Positions 15,944 to 25,445 of a stretch of 64,000 bases of DNA are shown piece after piece (position 1 is the stretch's first letter; each line of letters starts with the position of its first letter). The notes beneath the pieces were generated by a model, which did no database searches, was not told the origin of the DNA, and worked only from the letters and a program-made list of their open reading frames with translations. This DNA is from Paenibacillus nuruki (GTDB lineage Bacteria > Bacillota > Bacilli > Paenibacillales > Paenibacillaceae). A program made the position numbers and the translations under genes. The stretch spans positions 94,595 to 158,594 of the forward strand of contig NZ_MDER01000039.1 in NCBI RefSeq assembly GCF_001721045.1. Direction: 5' to 3'.

Positions 15944-17116
15944 ATGAACATCACTAAAGGACAAAAAGTTGATATTACTAAAGGACGCCAATTATCTAGT
16001 ATCGCAATCGGACTTAATTGGACAACTGCTCAAGCTAATTTGGATATTAATGCTTCTGCTTTTCTACTTAATTCAGCAGGAGTCTGTACGCAAGATGAAG
16101 ATATGATCTTCTATAATCAACAAAGTAGCCGTCAACATGCGGTCACTCATTCCGATCAAAGTCCGCCAGATCGTGAAATGATTCAAATTACTCCGAGTCT
16201 AGTTCCTTCGAATATCTCCAAAATTGCCATCACATTAACAATTCATGAAGAAGGCGATCATCATCAGTCCTTTCAACATGTACAACAAGTGAACTGTCGT
16301 ATTTACGATCCAGTGACCAACGAAGAATTGATCACGTTTGCTTTTGGCGAAGGATTAAGTAGTGAAACAGCGATTGTGGTAGGCGAAGTATATGTACATA
16401 ACGGCGAATGGAAATTTAATGCGATCAGTAGTGGGTTTAACGGTGGATTATCAGCATTGGTACAGAATTTTGGGCTATCTGTAGACGATGATGTATCTAC
16501 ACCTGATCCTATTCCAGAAGTGACTCCACCAGTTACGGTTGCTCCTGTGTCACTCATGAAGATTGAACTGAAAAAGAAAGAAAGCATTAATATCCAAAAG
16601 TCGCCGACGATTACAGCTACATTAGAATGGGAAACCAAAAAAGATCTGGATCTATATTGCTTTTATGTCACCCAAGCCAATCAGGTAGGCAAAGTATATT
16701 ATCGTAATCTAGGCTCGACTCATGAAACGCCGTACATCACCCTTGATGGAGATGCGTTAACACATGGCAAAGAAACAATTCAGATTCATCGACCGGATGC
16801 TTTGAAATATGTGTTATTTGCAGCCTATAGCGCTGTAAGCAATGGCACAGGTAGCTTCAAATCAATGAAAGTTCGTGCAGTTGTAGATAATAATCAAGGG
16901 CAAGTCATCACCTCTCCACTCCATGAAAAGAATAATTATGCGTATTGGGTAGCGATTGCTCATATTGATTTTACCGCTAATGATGCAACCAGTATTAGTC
17001 ATGTAGAACAATATTCCGGTCGAGGGGTAGAAGCAAGCCCGTGGCTATATGAAGATGGCACATTCAAAATGGATGCAGGTCCAGAAGAATTTAAAGATAA
17101 TGAAGATTATAAATAA
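15944..17116 (+). CDS. TerD family protein with second TerD/TerA-like half
   Basis: A 390-residue protein. Residues 1-185 form a TerD domain: it starts NITKGQKVDITKG, and has LNWTTAQANLDINASAFLLNSAG and HSDQSPPD, matching the calcium-binding stress fold of tellurite-resistance/stress proteins. A proline-rich linker (PIPEVTPPVTVAP) leads to residues 200-390, which resemble the TerA-type half (TATLEWETKKDLDLYCFYV, GSTHETPYITLDGDAL, FAAYSAVSNGTGSF). TerD proteins usually sit in ter clusters; here the gene stands alone. GGGGAGG precedes the ATG by 9 bases. The exact role is unknown; envelope or metal stress is likely. Confidence 0.85.
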   Translation: MNITKGQKVDITKGRQLSSIAIGLNWTTAQANLDINASAFLLNSAGVCTQDEDMIFYNQQSSRQHAVTHSDQSPPDREMIQITPSLVPSNISKIAITLTIHEEGDHHQSFQHVQQVNCRIYDPVTNEELITFAFGEGLSSETAIVVGEVYVHNGEWKFNAISSGFNGGLSALVQNFGLSVDDDVSTPDPIPEVTPPVTVAPVSLMKIELKKKESINIQKSPTITATLEWETKKDLDLYCFYVTQANQVGKVYYRNLGSTHETPYITLDGDALTHGKETIQIHRPDALKYVLFAAYSAVSNGTGSFKSMKVRAVVDNNQGQVITSPLHEKNNYAYWVAIAHIDFTANDATSISHVEQYSGRGVEASPWLYEDGTFKMDAGPEEFKDNEDYK

Positions 17117-17176
17117 TAGTATCCAGATCATTGATCTATAAAAAATACTATCTTTAGACAGAATCGGAGCTGACCT

Positions 17177-17932
17177 ATGAATATTCTTATCACTGGAGCC
17201 GCTGGCAAGATTGGCAGTGAACTGACCGCTTATTTACAAGATAAATTCCAACTGCGTCTGGCGGATCTGCATACCGATCGATTACAGACGTATGAGCATA
17301 CCAAGCACGAGATCATCACTCTCAACGTTGCTGATCCAGAAGCTTGCCAGCAAGCCTGCAAAGGAATCGATACCGTCATTCACTTAGCAGGTGATCCTTT
17401 GCCAGATTCAGGATTCTATGAATCTTTATTAGATAACAATATCAAAGGTACATTTAATATCTTCCGTGCCGCCAAAGATCAAGGGGTACAGCGGGTCATT
17501 CTAGCAAGTAGCGCACAGACGATCGAAGGCTATCCGATTGATGCGCAGATTTATCCTGACACACCCACAAGACCACGTAATCTGTATGGCGTGAGCAAAT
17601 GTTTTGGCGAATCATTAGCATCATATTTTGCGTATACCGAGGGATTGCAGAGTATTGCAATTCGTATCGGAGCTTATGATGATTTTAAGGAAGAAGGGCC
17701 GACACTTGAAGCGCGTGATATGAGTGCATATCTCAGCCCGGCAGATATGTGTGATCTATTTTATAAATCTATTATAGCTACGGATCTTGAACCGTTTACG
17801 ATTCTGCATGGGATTTCAGATAATCGATTTAAGCGTCTCAATTTAGAAGATACGAAAAAGAAAGTAGGCTATACGCCTAAATCGGATGCTTTTGCTCTTA
17901 GTCACATTTCGCTATACGACAGTCCAAGATAA
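17177..17932 (+). CDS. NAD-dependent epimerase, uronate dehydrogenase-like
   Basis: A 251-residue extended SDR with TGAAGKIGSEL at the N-terminus, VIHLAGDPLPD, the serine strand VILASSAQTIEGYP, and RPRNLYGVSKCFGESLASYF carrying the YxxxK catalytic pair. These blocks are close to uronate dehydrogenases, which oxidise galacturonate or glucuronate to the aldaro-lactone, though other sugar epimerases share them. No other uronate-pathway gene is present in the window, so substrate assignment is tentative. The ATG is 60 bases after the TerD-like gene. Confidence 0.87.
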   Translation: MNILITGAAGKIGSELTAYLQDKFQLRLADLHTDRLQTYEHTKHEIITLNVADPEACQQACKGIDTVIHLAGDPLPDSGFYESLLDNNIKGTFNIFRAAKDQGVQRVILASSAQTIEGYPIDAQIYPDTPTRPRNLYGVSKCFGESLASYFAYTEGLQSIAIRIGAYDDFKEEGPTLEARDMSAYLSPADMCDLFYKSIIATDLEPFTILHGISDNRFKRLNLEDTKKKVGYTPKSDAFALSHISLYDSPR

Positions 17933-18106
17933 ATAGCTACTTTTTCTACCCATCATCGCTAATAGACTTCTATCTTCTCATATCTTATATGAATAAAATT
18001 TGAAATAAAGCTTATCTATTTGTCGAATTGTTGCAAGAAAAGGGTAATGGAACATAGAGAGCGGAATTTTCGGTCAACACTCTATGTAAAGGAGATTACT
18101 TGTCTT

Positions 18107-18781
18107 ATGAAATTACAACCGGATCGCAAAACTTACATCAAACAAGCTATTTTAATTGGGGATTATCATCAAGATGCACCTTATCATCCACTGGAACCGA
18201 TTGAAAAAGAGATTCGTAAGCTGATGCCTGAAGGCTGGGAATTACATGTAACCGATGACTATGATATGTTTACAGCGGAACGTCTAGAAGCTTATGACCT
18301 GTGCATTTCGTATACCGATTCTTTTGACAAAAAGATGAGTGACAAGCATACTGCCGGCATTATTTCATATATTGTCAATGGAGGCGGATTGCTGATTATT
18401 CATGCAGGGGTATCCATGCAAGAACAGCGTCACGAAATAAAGTTACTTATGGGAGCTGTTTATCGTGGACATACCGATTACCAGCCACTGGATATGAGCG
18501 TATCGTCACCAAGTCACCCGATTATGCAGGGAATTTTTTCTTTTTCGATGGAAGAAGAACCTTATGAATTTTCATTGTTATCTGCGGCAGAGCGTACAAT
18601 ATTAATGGAATATAATTTGGAAGGTACCACATGGCCAGCCGCATGGTGTTCTAATTACGGATTAGGACGGGTTGTGTATCTTATGCCAGGACATCATGCA
18701 GCTTCGTTCGACTATCCCGAGTATCGCAAAATCGTAGTGCAAAGTATGTTTTGGGTCGCAGGTCTGGACAATGAAAAATAG
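18107..18781 (+). CDS. ThuA domain protein
   Basis: A 224-residue ThuA-like protein with a glutamine-amidotransferase-related fold. Blocks that fit are AILIGDYHQDAPYHPLEPIEKEI at the start, DLCISYTDSF, IVNGGGLLIIHAG, YRGHTDYQPLDMSV and GRVVYLMPGHHAASF near the end. Members take part in trehalose or other sugar metabolism, but their chemistry is unproven. ATG 18107 lies 12 bases after AAAGGAG; upstream frame extension has no better start. It follows the uronate-dehydrogenase-like gene, in keeping with sugar use. Confidence 0.88.
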   Translation: MKLQPDRKTYIKQAILIGDYHQDAPYHPLEPIEKEIRKLMPEGWELHVTDDYDMFTAERLEAYDLCISYTDSFDKKMSDKHTAGIISYIVNGGGLLIIHAGVSMQEQRHEIKLLMGAVYRGHTDYQPLDMSVSSPSHPIMQGIFSFSMEEEPYEFSLLSAAERTILMEYNLEGTTWPAAWCSNYGLGRVVYLMPGHHAASFDYPEYRKIVVQSMFWVAGLDNEK

Positions 18782-18877
18782 TAGAAATGATGTACAGATA
18801 CGTAGAGGATATAGATCGCTTTGGGAATCATCTTGCATGTACAGAAATTAGGCATATCTGCTTTTAGACGTTATACT

Positions 18878-18952
18878 TATAATAGATCGACAAGACATGG
18901 GCATGTTGCCATGAGTCGGTAATGAACAAGTAACCGGACTATGGCAATGTGC
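18878..18952 (+). promoter_or_regulatory. Possible promoter and hairpin leader of phasin/ubiB operon
   Basis: A TATAAT at 18878-18883 is followed by a long hairpin: GCATGTTGCCATGAGTCGGT (18901-18920) pairs with 18933-18952, two inner mismatches and several G-U pairs, 12-base loop. The phasin-like gene starts 67 bases later. No riboswitch family was recognised. Confidence 0.5.
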
Positions 18953-19019
18953 AGGGCTTCTGTTAGGTAAAAGGATACTTAGCATAGATAGATGGAAGTA
19001 TACAACAGGAGGAATGAAA

Positions 19020-19340
19020 ATGAGCGATTTATTCAAACGAGCAGTATCTTTAGGGCTGGGACTTACCATTGTCAGCAAAGAAAAAGTAGAAAAAACAGTA
19101 GAAGATTTGGTGAAACGTGGAGAATTGGCTCCTTCTGAATCTCGTGCATTAGTGAACAAGTTAATGGATCGTGGAGAAGAAGAACAGAACCAAGTGAAAA
19201 CATGGATTCGTGGACAAGTTCAGAAAGTGCTGACTGAACTGGAAGTACCGTCCAAAGAAACAACAGAACAATTGAATGAGCGGATTACGGTTCTAGAGAA
19301 GCGTGTTGCCGAACTGGAATCACCGCAACAACCGGAATAA
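19020..19340 (+). CDS. Phasin-like small helical protein
   Basis: A 106-residue, highly charged helical protein: a short amphipathic start (DLFKRAVSLGLGLTIVS), then KEKVEKTVEDLVKRGELAPSESRALVNKLMDRG and a coiled coil near 80-102 (LNERITVLEKRVAELES). This layout matches the phasin-related family (COG3937) often found next to ABC1/UbiB kinases. In phasins such helices coat polyhydroxyalkanoate granules; here a membrane-associated helper for the kinase is equally possible. ATG 19020 is 7 bases after AGGAGG; ATG 19014 is too close. The stop lies one base before the ubiB-like start. Confidence 0.85.
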   Translation: MSDLFKRAVSLGLGLTIVSKEKVEKTVEDLVKRGELAPSESRALVNKLMDRGEEEQNQVKTWIRGQVQKVLTELEVPSKETTEQLNERITVLEKRVAELESPQQPE

Positions 19341-19341
19341 G

Positions 19342-21012
19342 ATGGCTCTTCATATCCGGCATGCCGGAAGGTACAGAGAAATAGCCATGGCGCTCATGCG
19401 TCATGGCTTTGGTTATATGGTCGAGGAATTAGGGCTACACCAGATGCTAGCGATTCCGCTTCGACTGGCACGTCGTGAAGTACACGGTATTCGTACGCTA
19501 GGAGAACGTATCCGTCTGGTGCTTGAAGAATTAGGTCCCACCTTTGTAAAGCTAGGGCAATTAGCCAGTACACGTTCTGATCTATTGCCTGAAAATATTG
19601 TTAAAGAATTAACCAAGTTACAAGAACAAGTCCCTCCATTTCCTGCAACAGAAGCACGTAAGATTATCGAGCTAGAATTGGGATTGCCGATCGAAGAAGT
19701 CTTTGAGTCGTTTGAAGATGTACCTGTAGCTGCTGCTTCTATTGGACAGGTGCATTTAGGCACTTTACATTCAGGAGAAAAAGTAGCGATCAAAGTACAG
19801 CGTCCCGGCGTATCACGAGTCGTTAATCGAGATTTGGAGATTTTGCGTGATCTGACAGGATTGATCAAAAAGCATATGGAATGGGCTTCACAATATCAAC
19901 TGGAAGAAATCGTTGAAGAATTTGCCAAGTCGATGCGTGAAGAATTGGATTACAGTGTCGAAGGACGTAATATGGAGCGTATCGCTAGTCAGTTTGAACG
20001 GGATCGCAATATCCATATTCCGGTCACGTACTGGAATTATACGTCTGCTCGTGTATTGACGATGGAATATATCGATGGGATTGCTTTGGGTAAGCGAGAA
20101 GAGATTTTAGAGCAAGGATTAGACTTGGGAAATGTGGCGCAACATCTGGTCGATTCGATGTTGCAACAGATTTTTATCGATGGTTTTTTCCATGCCGATC
20201 CGCATCCGGGGAATCTACTCGCTTTGCGTGATGGACGGATTGCTTTTCTTGATTTTGGACTGATGGGGCGACTTAGCAGTGAAATGAAAGGTCATCTGAC
20301 CGCATTAATTATTGCTTTGCTACGTAAAAATACAGACAGTATGATTCGTGCGGTGATGCGACTCGGTTTTGTACCGGAAGATGTGAATATGTCTGCACTA
20401 CGTAGCGATTTTGAACGTATGCGAGAGCAGTATTATGATGTTCCTTTTTCCCGTATTAATCTAGGTAGTGCATTAAATGAAATGTTTGATGTGGTACGCC
20501 GTTATCGAATCGGAATTCCACCAGATTTGACGTTGTTGGGTAAATCACTGATTACACTGGAAGGTGTAATTGAGCGGTTAGATCCATCGCTCAGTATTTT
20601 GAGTATGGCGGAGCCTTTTGGACGCAAACTTTTGCGAGAAAAATATGCACCTAACAAAGTTCGCCAACGTATCACTGACGGGGCATTACATGCAGTAGAA
20701 ATGTTAACCGATCTGCCAAGACAAGCTTCTGAATTATCTCGCATGATCCGTACAGGTAAGATGAGGATAGAAGTGAGTGTACCTGAAGTCAAAGATATGA
20801 TGCAAAAAATGGATCAGATCAGTAATCGACTGGCATTCAGTATTGTTTTGCTGGCTTTTAGTATTATTATGGTCGGTCTTATCGTCGGTTCATCGTTACG
20901 AGACCAGACACCGATTTTATGGGGTTTCCCAGTCGTTGAGATTGGTTTTGTGATTGCTACACTGATGGTTATATGGCTATTCTATGCTATTTTCAAATCA
21001 GGTCGATTTTAG
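19342..21012 (+). CDS. AarF/ABC1/UbiB family atypical kinase
   Basis: A 556-residue protein-kinase-like ATPase. It shows the family-specific KxGQ motif (FVKLGQLASTRSDLLP), the alanine-rich loop AAASIGQVHLG, the ATP lysine in VAIKVQRPG, the catalytic HADPHPGN and metal-binding DFGLMG. Two membrane segments close the C-terminus (about 495-520 and 527-550). UbiB proteins support isoprenoid quinone synthesis or lipid handling at the membrane; a menaquinone role fits this type of organism but is inferred. ATG 19342 is chosen since it begins conserved sequence and follows the phasin-like stop. Single operon with that gene. Confidence 0.93.
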   Translation: MALHIRHAGRYREIAMALMRHGFGYMVEELGLHQMLAIPLRLARREVHGIRTLGERIRLVLEELGPTFVKLGQLASTRSDLLPENIVKELTKLQEQVPPFPATEARKIIELELGLPIEEVFESFEDVPVAAASIGQVHLGTLHSGEKVAIKVQRPGVSRVVNRDLEILRDLTGLIKKHMEWASQYQLEEIVEEFAKSMREELDYSVEGRNMERIASQFERDRNIHIPVTYWNYTSARVLTMEYIDGIALGKREEILEQGLDLGNVAQHLVDSMLQQIFIDGFFHADPHPGNLLALRDGRIAFLDFGLMGRLSSEMKGHLTALIIALLRKNTDSMIRAVMRLGFVPEDVNMSALRSDFERMREQYYDVPFSRINLGSALNEMFDVVRRYRIGIPPDLTLLGKSLITLEGVIERLDPSLSILSMAEPFGRKLLREKYAPNKVRQRITDGALHAVEMLTDLPRQASELSRMIRTGKMRIEVSVPEVKDMMQKMDQISNRLAFSIVLLAFSIIMVGLIVGSSLRDQTPILWGFPVVEIGFVIATLMVIWLFYAIFKSGRF

Positions 21013-21055
21013 CAAAAAGAACGACTCTTTTTATTAAAGAGTCGTTCTTTTTGCG
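21012..21055 (+). terminator. Strong hairpin terminator
   Basis: A perfect 19-base stem (21012-21030 with 21036-21054) around TTATT, overlapping the last base of the ubiB-like stop codon. The remaining gap to 21351 holds a TATAAT at 21185 as possible promoter and nothing else recognised. Confidence 0.93.
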
Positions 21056-21351
21056 TTTTATTCTTTTTTTATTTTTAGCTTATTAATAGAAGATAAAGAG
21101 AAATACTAACGATAACGATGAATAGCGATGATTTTTGCGCTTACATAGACGAAAAAAGATGTAGGTTTTATAGAGAAAATTTTGTATAATAAAAATCTAT
21201 CTGTACCTACGGCTCCTGTTTTCCCGCGAGAGGAAAGCAATCTATGTATTACATTTAATATCATAATGAATACTGTCTTCGATATTCGTTCGGAAAGTTT
21301 GTTAACGTCCGGACAGATTCGTTATGTGCCAAACAAGGAAAGAGGATGATC

Positions 21352-22893
21352 ATGAATCTACAACAACAATGGTTTGGTAATATCCGTGGAGATCTTCTTG
21401 CCGGTATTACTGTAGCCTTGGCTCTTATTCCCGAAGCGATCGGATTCTCGATTATAGCTGGTGTTGATCCGATGGTCGGATTGTACGCTTCAATCTGTAT
21501 TGCCATAGTAATCTCTATTGCAGGTGGACGCAGTGGGATGATCTCAGCGGCTACAGGTGCCATGGCGGTACTGGTCGTTGATCTGGTACATGACCATGGG
21601 GTTGAATATTTATTCGCAGCCACGATATTAGCAGGTATTTTTCAAGTCTTACTCGGTTGGTTCAAGATCGGGCGCTTTATTACGTTTATCCCGCAATCGG
21701 TGATGACGGGGTTTGTAAATGCACTGGCAATCGTTATTTTTATGGCGCAATTGCCACAATTTGTCGGATCGAACTGGATCATGTATGCGATGGTAGTAGG
21801 AACGCTTGCGATCGTATATATTTTGCCACGATTTACCAAAGCTGTGCCAGCACCACTCGTAGCGATTATTGTGATGTCGTTATTGACGTATTTCCTACAT
21901 CTAGATGTGCGAACGGTAGGGGATATGGGGCAATTGTCTAACCAACCGCCGGTGTTCCATTTACCCATGATCGATATATCGCTAGATATGTTGTTAATCA
22001 TTTTACCGTATTCGATTTCACTTGCTTTTGTCGGTCTGCTTGAGTCGTTATTGACGGCAACCATATTAGATGAAATGACAGATAGCAAAAGTGATAAAAA
22101 TCGTGAAGCTCGTGGACAAGGGATTGCCAACATCGTAAATGGATTTTTCGGTGGGATGGCAGGATGTGCAATGATCGGGCAATCGGTAATTAATATTAAA
22201 TCAGGCGGACGTGGACGTTTGTCTACATTAACTGCCGGTGTGTTTTTATTATTCTTATTATTAGTCCTTGGTAATATTGTACGTGAAGTACCAATGGGTG
22301 CTCTTGTAGGTGTGATGGTGATGGTATCCATCGGTACATTTAGCTGGCGTTCTCTGGTAACGATCCATAAGATTCCTTTATCTGAAGCGATTATTATGGT
22401 GACAGTGGTAGCAATTGTGGTAGCTACGGACAACCTTTCAATCGGTGTAGGCGTAGGTGTTGTCATGAGTGCCTTACTATTTGGATGGAAAATGTCTCGT
22501 ATCCATATCACTTCAACGATGCAATCAGGCAATATCACTTCTAATCCTGATCTATTGAACAAAGTGGATCATGATCATCGTTCTTCTATAGAACCTATCG
22601 AAACGGTACAAGAACAACGTGAACAGGTGAAAGTCTATGAAGTGAGTGGCCCGATGTTTTTTGGGACAATGAGTTATTTTGTAGATCAATTTGCACCGTT
22701 AGATGATCCAGAGCAGATTGTGATCGACTTTGCTCGTTCGCATATTTGGGATCATTCGGCTGTAATCGGGATTACCAAAGTCAAAGAAAAGTATAAAGCT
22801 ATGAATAAAGAAGTGCATATTCGGGGCTTAAATGAAGAAAGTCGTCTCTTACTTGAAAAATTAGGAACGACTGCATTGTCTTCAGGACATTGA
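21352..22893 (+). CDS. SulP family anion transporter with STAS domain
   Basis: A 513-residue transporter with about ten to twelve membrane segments from residue 12 to 395 and a cytoplasmic STAS domain at about 425-513 ([38 protein letters not shown]). The opening [35 protein letters not shown] is the SulP signature. Substrates in the family are sulfate, bicarbonate or other small anions; Na+-dependent bicarbonate uptake (BicA-like) is as likely as sulfate. ATG 21352 is 6 bases from AAAGAGG; an ATG two codons earlier abuts it. Monocistronic. Confidence 0.93.
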   Translation: MNLQQQWFGNIRGDLLAGITVALALIPEAIGFSIIAGVDPMVGLYASICIAIVISIAGGRSGMISAATGAMAVLVVDLVHDHGVEYLFAATILAGIFQVLLGWFKIGRFITFIPQSVMTGFVNALAIVIFMAQLPQFVGSNWIMYAMVVGTLAIVYILPRFTKAVPAPLVAIIVMSLLTYFLHLDVRTVGDMGQLSNQPPVFHLPMIDISLDMLLIILPYSISLAFVGLLESLLTATILDEMTDSKSDKNREARGQGIANIVNGFFGGMAGCAMIGQSVINIKSGGRGRLSTLTAGVFLLFLLLVLGNIVREVPMGALVGVMVMVSIGTFSWRSLVTIHKIPLSEAIIMVTVVAIVVATDNLSIGVGVGVVMSALLFGWKMSRIHITSTMQSGNITSNPDLLNKVDHDHRSSIEPIETVQEQREQVKVYEVSGPMFFGTMSYFVDQFAPLDDPEQIVIDFARSHIWDHSAVIGITKVKEKYKAMNKEVHIRGLNEESRLLLEKLGTTALSSGH

Positions 22894-23066
22894 CGTAACT
22901 AGAAATAAGCGGTATATTGACGCTAGAGCAGTTTATCCAAAATGGCATACTACGGACTTTTAAATGACGTTATAGATGTAAGCATCGGTATCTACCGGTG
23001 CTTCTTTTTACGAGAGCATTTTTTGAAATGCTGCTGAATATAGATCACAAGAATGGGTGAATAGAG

Positions 23067-24863
23067 TTGAAAAATTTTAATGAGTTCGGCATCTCGCCGA
23101 ATGTCGTAGAGCTAATGGCTTCCAATGGAATCACACAGCCTACCGAAGTACAGCAGATGTCGATTCCGGGATTGCTTAAAGGCGGAGACGCTATCGTTCA
23201 AGCCAAAACAGGTACAGGTAAAACGTTAGCATTTTTGCTACCGATTTTTGAAAAGTTAAACTTGAATGCAGTCGGTGCACCTCAAGCGCTTATCATAGCA
23301 CCAACCCGTGAGTTGGCTCTACAGATTGCTACAGAAGCGAACAAATTAGCTGCGGCTTATGAAGGTGTACGTATTCTTGCGGCTTATGGTGGACAAGATG
23401 TAGAACGTCAGTTGCGTAAGCTTGAAGGTGGATGTCACCTTGTTGTCGGTACGCCAGGTCGTTTGCTTGACCATATGGGTAGAGGCACACTGGATCTAAC
23501 AAAGATTCGTACATTGGTACTCGATGAAGCGGATCAAATGCTACACATGGGATTTTTACCTGATGTTGAAAAAATGATCAATGCCACTTCTCCAGCACGT
23601 CAAACGATGTTATTTTCGGCAACGATTCCTGATGGTATTCGTCGTCTGTCTGCGCAATATATGCGTACACCGAAAGATATTCGTGTTGGTCCTGCTGAAA
23701 GTGTTCCGTTGAAATTGATTCGTCAATTAGTAGTAGAATGTACACCTCGTGGTAAACTTTCTGCATTACGTGAATATTTGGAACAAGAAAAACCTTATCT
23801 AGCTGTGATTTTCTGTCGTACCAAAAAGCGGGCAGCAGAACTGAATCAACAGCTTAAAGAACTGGGTTATTCTTCGGATGAACTTCATGGCGACTTGTCT
23901 CAAAATAAACGTGAGCAAGTAATGCGTGCTTTCCGTGAAGCGAAATTGCAATTATTGGTTGCTACCGATGTAGCCGCTCGTGGTATCGATGTTGAAGGGA
24001 TTACCCATGTATTCAACTATGATATTCCTCAAGACGCTGAATATTATATTCACCGTATCGGACGTACAGGTCGTGCAGGCGAAACCGGTAAAGCAATCAC
24101 ATTTGTAACTCCTCATGATCGTGACGAATTGCAAGCGATCGAACAAGGAACTTCGCAGAAATTAGAGCGTCAGATTGCTCGTACTTCGATCGAATCCGAT
24201 GATTCTGGTGAATTGTTGTCGAACGTAGAAGCCAAAGCAGGCAGACGAGCTACTCATAAATCTCGTGATCAAGATCGTAAAAAAGATGGCAAACGTGGAG
24301 ATGCACGTCGTGGTGCTTACCGTGAAGAATCTTCTGGCGGACGCTCGGGTGGTCGCGGAAAACCTTCTTCGACTTCAGAGCGTGATCGTTTTGCAAGTAG
24401 AGGCGGTACAGGTAAGCGTGGAGAACGTAAAGAATCTACACCTTCTGTACGTACAACTGCTCGTCCGGAAGCTAAAGAAGCAAGTGCTCGTAGCGAACGT
24501 CCAGAACGCAGTTATGGTCGTAAGGATCAAGCTCGCTCAGGTAGCGGTTCTGCTCCAAGACCAACACGTCGCACAGACGATGCTCCTTCTTTCCGTAGAG
24601 ACGCTTCCAAAGGTCGTACGATTTCGTCAGGTGATTCAGATCGTACACGTGAATACGGTGGAGCTGGAAGTAACAGCAACGCTGGTGGTCGCCGTAGCGA
24701 AGGCACAGGTAGTGCTCGTGGAGAACGTACCTATGGCGGTAAAAACAACAGCAGTTCCGGTGGACGCAACAACCGTCCGTCTTCGGGTAAACCATCTAGT
24801 GGTGGTCGTCCTTCTTCTTCCGGTCGTCCGTCAGATAACGCACGTCGTGGTGGAAAACGTTAA
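23067..24863 (+). CDS. DEAD-box RNA helicase with long RGS-rich tail
   Basis: A 598-residue ATP-dependent RNA helicase. The core (1-370) carries the Q motif region (ISPNVVELMASNGITQPTEVQQMSIP), AKTGTGKT, PTRELALQ, DEAD, SAT, and HRIGRTGR. Residues 385-598 are a disordered tail rich in Arg, Gly, Ser and Lys (for example SGGRSGGRGKPSS), expected to bind RNA or drive assembly. Family roles are ribosome maturation, cold growth and mRNA decay. The start is TTG 23067, with GGGTGA 6 bases upstream; no ATG fits. Upstream, 22894-23066 holds no feature I can name. Confidence 0.95.
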   Translation: MKNFNEFGISPNVVELMASNGITQPTEVQQMSIPGLLKGGDAIVQAKTGTGKTLAFLLPIFEKLNLNAVGAPQALIIAPTRELALQIATEANKLAAAYEGVRILAAYGGQDVERQLRKLEGGCHLVVGTPGRLLDHMGRGTLDLTKIRTLVLDEADQMLHMGFLPDVEKMINATSPARQTMLFSATIPDGIRRLSAQYMRTPKDIRVGPAESVPLKLIRQLVVECTPRGKLSALREYLEQEKPYLAVIFCRTKKRAAELNQQLKELGYSSDELHGDLSQNKREQVMRAFREAKLQLLVATDVAARGIDVEGITHVFNYDIPQDAEYYIHRIGRTGRAGETGKAITFVTPHDRDELQAIEQGTSQKLERQIARTSIESDDSGELLSNVEAKAGRRATHKSRDQDRKKDGKRGDARRGAYREESSGGRSGGRGKPSSTSERDRFASRGGTGKRGERKESTPSVRTTARPEAKEASARSERPERSYGRKDQARSGSGSAPRPTRRTDDAPSFRRDASKGRTISSGDSDRTREYGGAGSNSNAGGRRSEGTGSARGERTYGGKNNSSSGGRNNRPSSGKPSSGGRPSSSGRPSDNARRGGKR

Positions 24864-24875
24864 TAACTATATTTT

Positions 24876-24905
24876 ATCCCCTTTGAATCTAAAGGGGATT
24901 TTTTA
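24876..24905 (+). terminator. Hairpin terminator
   Basis: ATCCCCTTT and AAAGGGGAT form a perfect 9-base stem with a 6-base loop, then T-run, 12 bases after the helicase stop. Confidence 0.93.
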
Positions 24906-25003
24906 TGAGAAGGCTTAGGACATATGTCCTTTATCTATTATGTAGAGATCGTTTTTAATAGAAAGAACAAGAAATGTCTAAAAGATAAGGAGAACACGCA
25001 GCG

Positions 25004-25429
25004 ATGAAAGGGATTTTGTTTGCTTTATTAGGTGGGGCTTGTATCACGTTACAAGGGGTAGCGAATACAAGGATTAGTCAAGATATCGGCACATGGCAAG
25101 CAGCCACTATTACTCAATTAACCGGATTTATTATAGCGGCATTAATCTGGGTATTTGTACGAGACGGTAAGCTTGGAGATTTTAAAAAGGTGAAGCCGTT
25201 ATATCTAGCAGGTGGCGGATTTGCAGCGATTATTATTTTTACCGAAGTAACAGCCATTCAACAGATCGGGGTCACGCTTACGATCTCAGCATTATTGATT
25301 GCTCAATTATGTTTAACTTTTATTATTGATATCAATGGTTGGTTTGGCGTAGTGAAGCAGAAGATGAAAATGCCACAATTTATAGGGCTTGCGATGATGA
25401 TTGCAGGTGTGATTATTTTGAAATTCTAA
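25004..25429 (+). CDS. DUF606/YdcZ small DMT transporter, copy 1
   Basis: A 141-residue protein with four or five membrane segments (2-22, 35-52, 68-88, 92-112, 124-140). GGACITLQGVANTRISQDIGTWQAATITQ is typical of the DUF606 branch of the drug/metabolite transporter superfamily, half-size proteins that act as pairs. Another copy lies at 26178-26651, with a Crp/Fnr regulator between them. The ATG follows AAGGAGAA. Substrate unknown. Confidence 0.88.
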   Translation: MKGILFALLGGACITLQGVANTRISQDIGTWQAATITQLTGFIIAALIWVFVRDGKLGDFKKVKPLYLAGGGFAAIIIFTEVTAIQQIGVTLTISALLIAQLCLTFIIDINGWFGVVKQKMKMPQFIGLAMMIAGVIILKF

Positions 25430-25445
25430 TCCAAAAGGTGAATCC

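Noticed and set aside
21642..22562. 306-residue minus-strand frame
   Set aside because: Antisense shadow of the SulP transporter; no ribosome site and an unlikely Thr/Ile/Pro-rich sequence.
24265..24918. 217-residue alternative frame in the helicase tail
   Set aside because: Arises from the repetitive RGS-rich coding sequence; the main frame has clear helicase motifs and a terminator.
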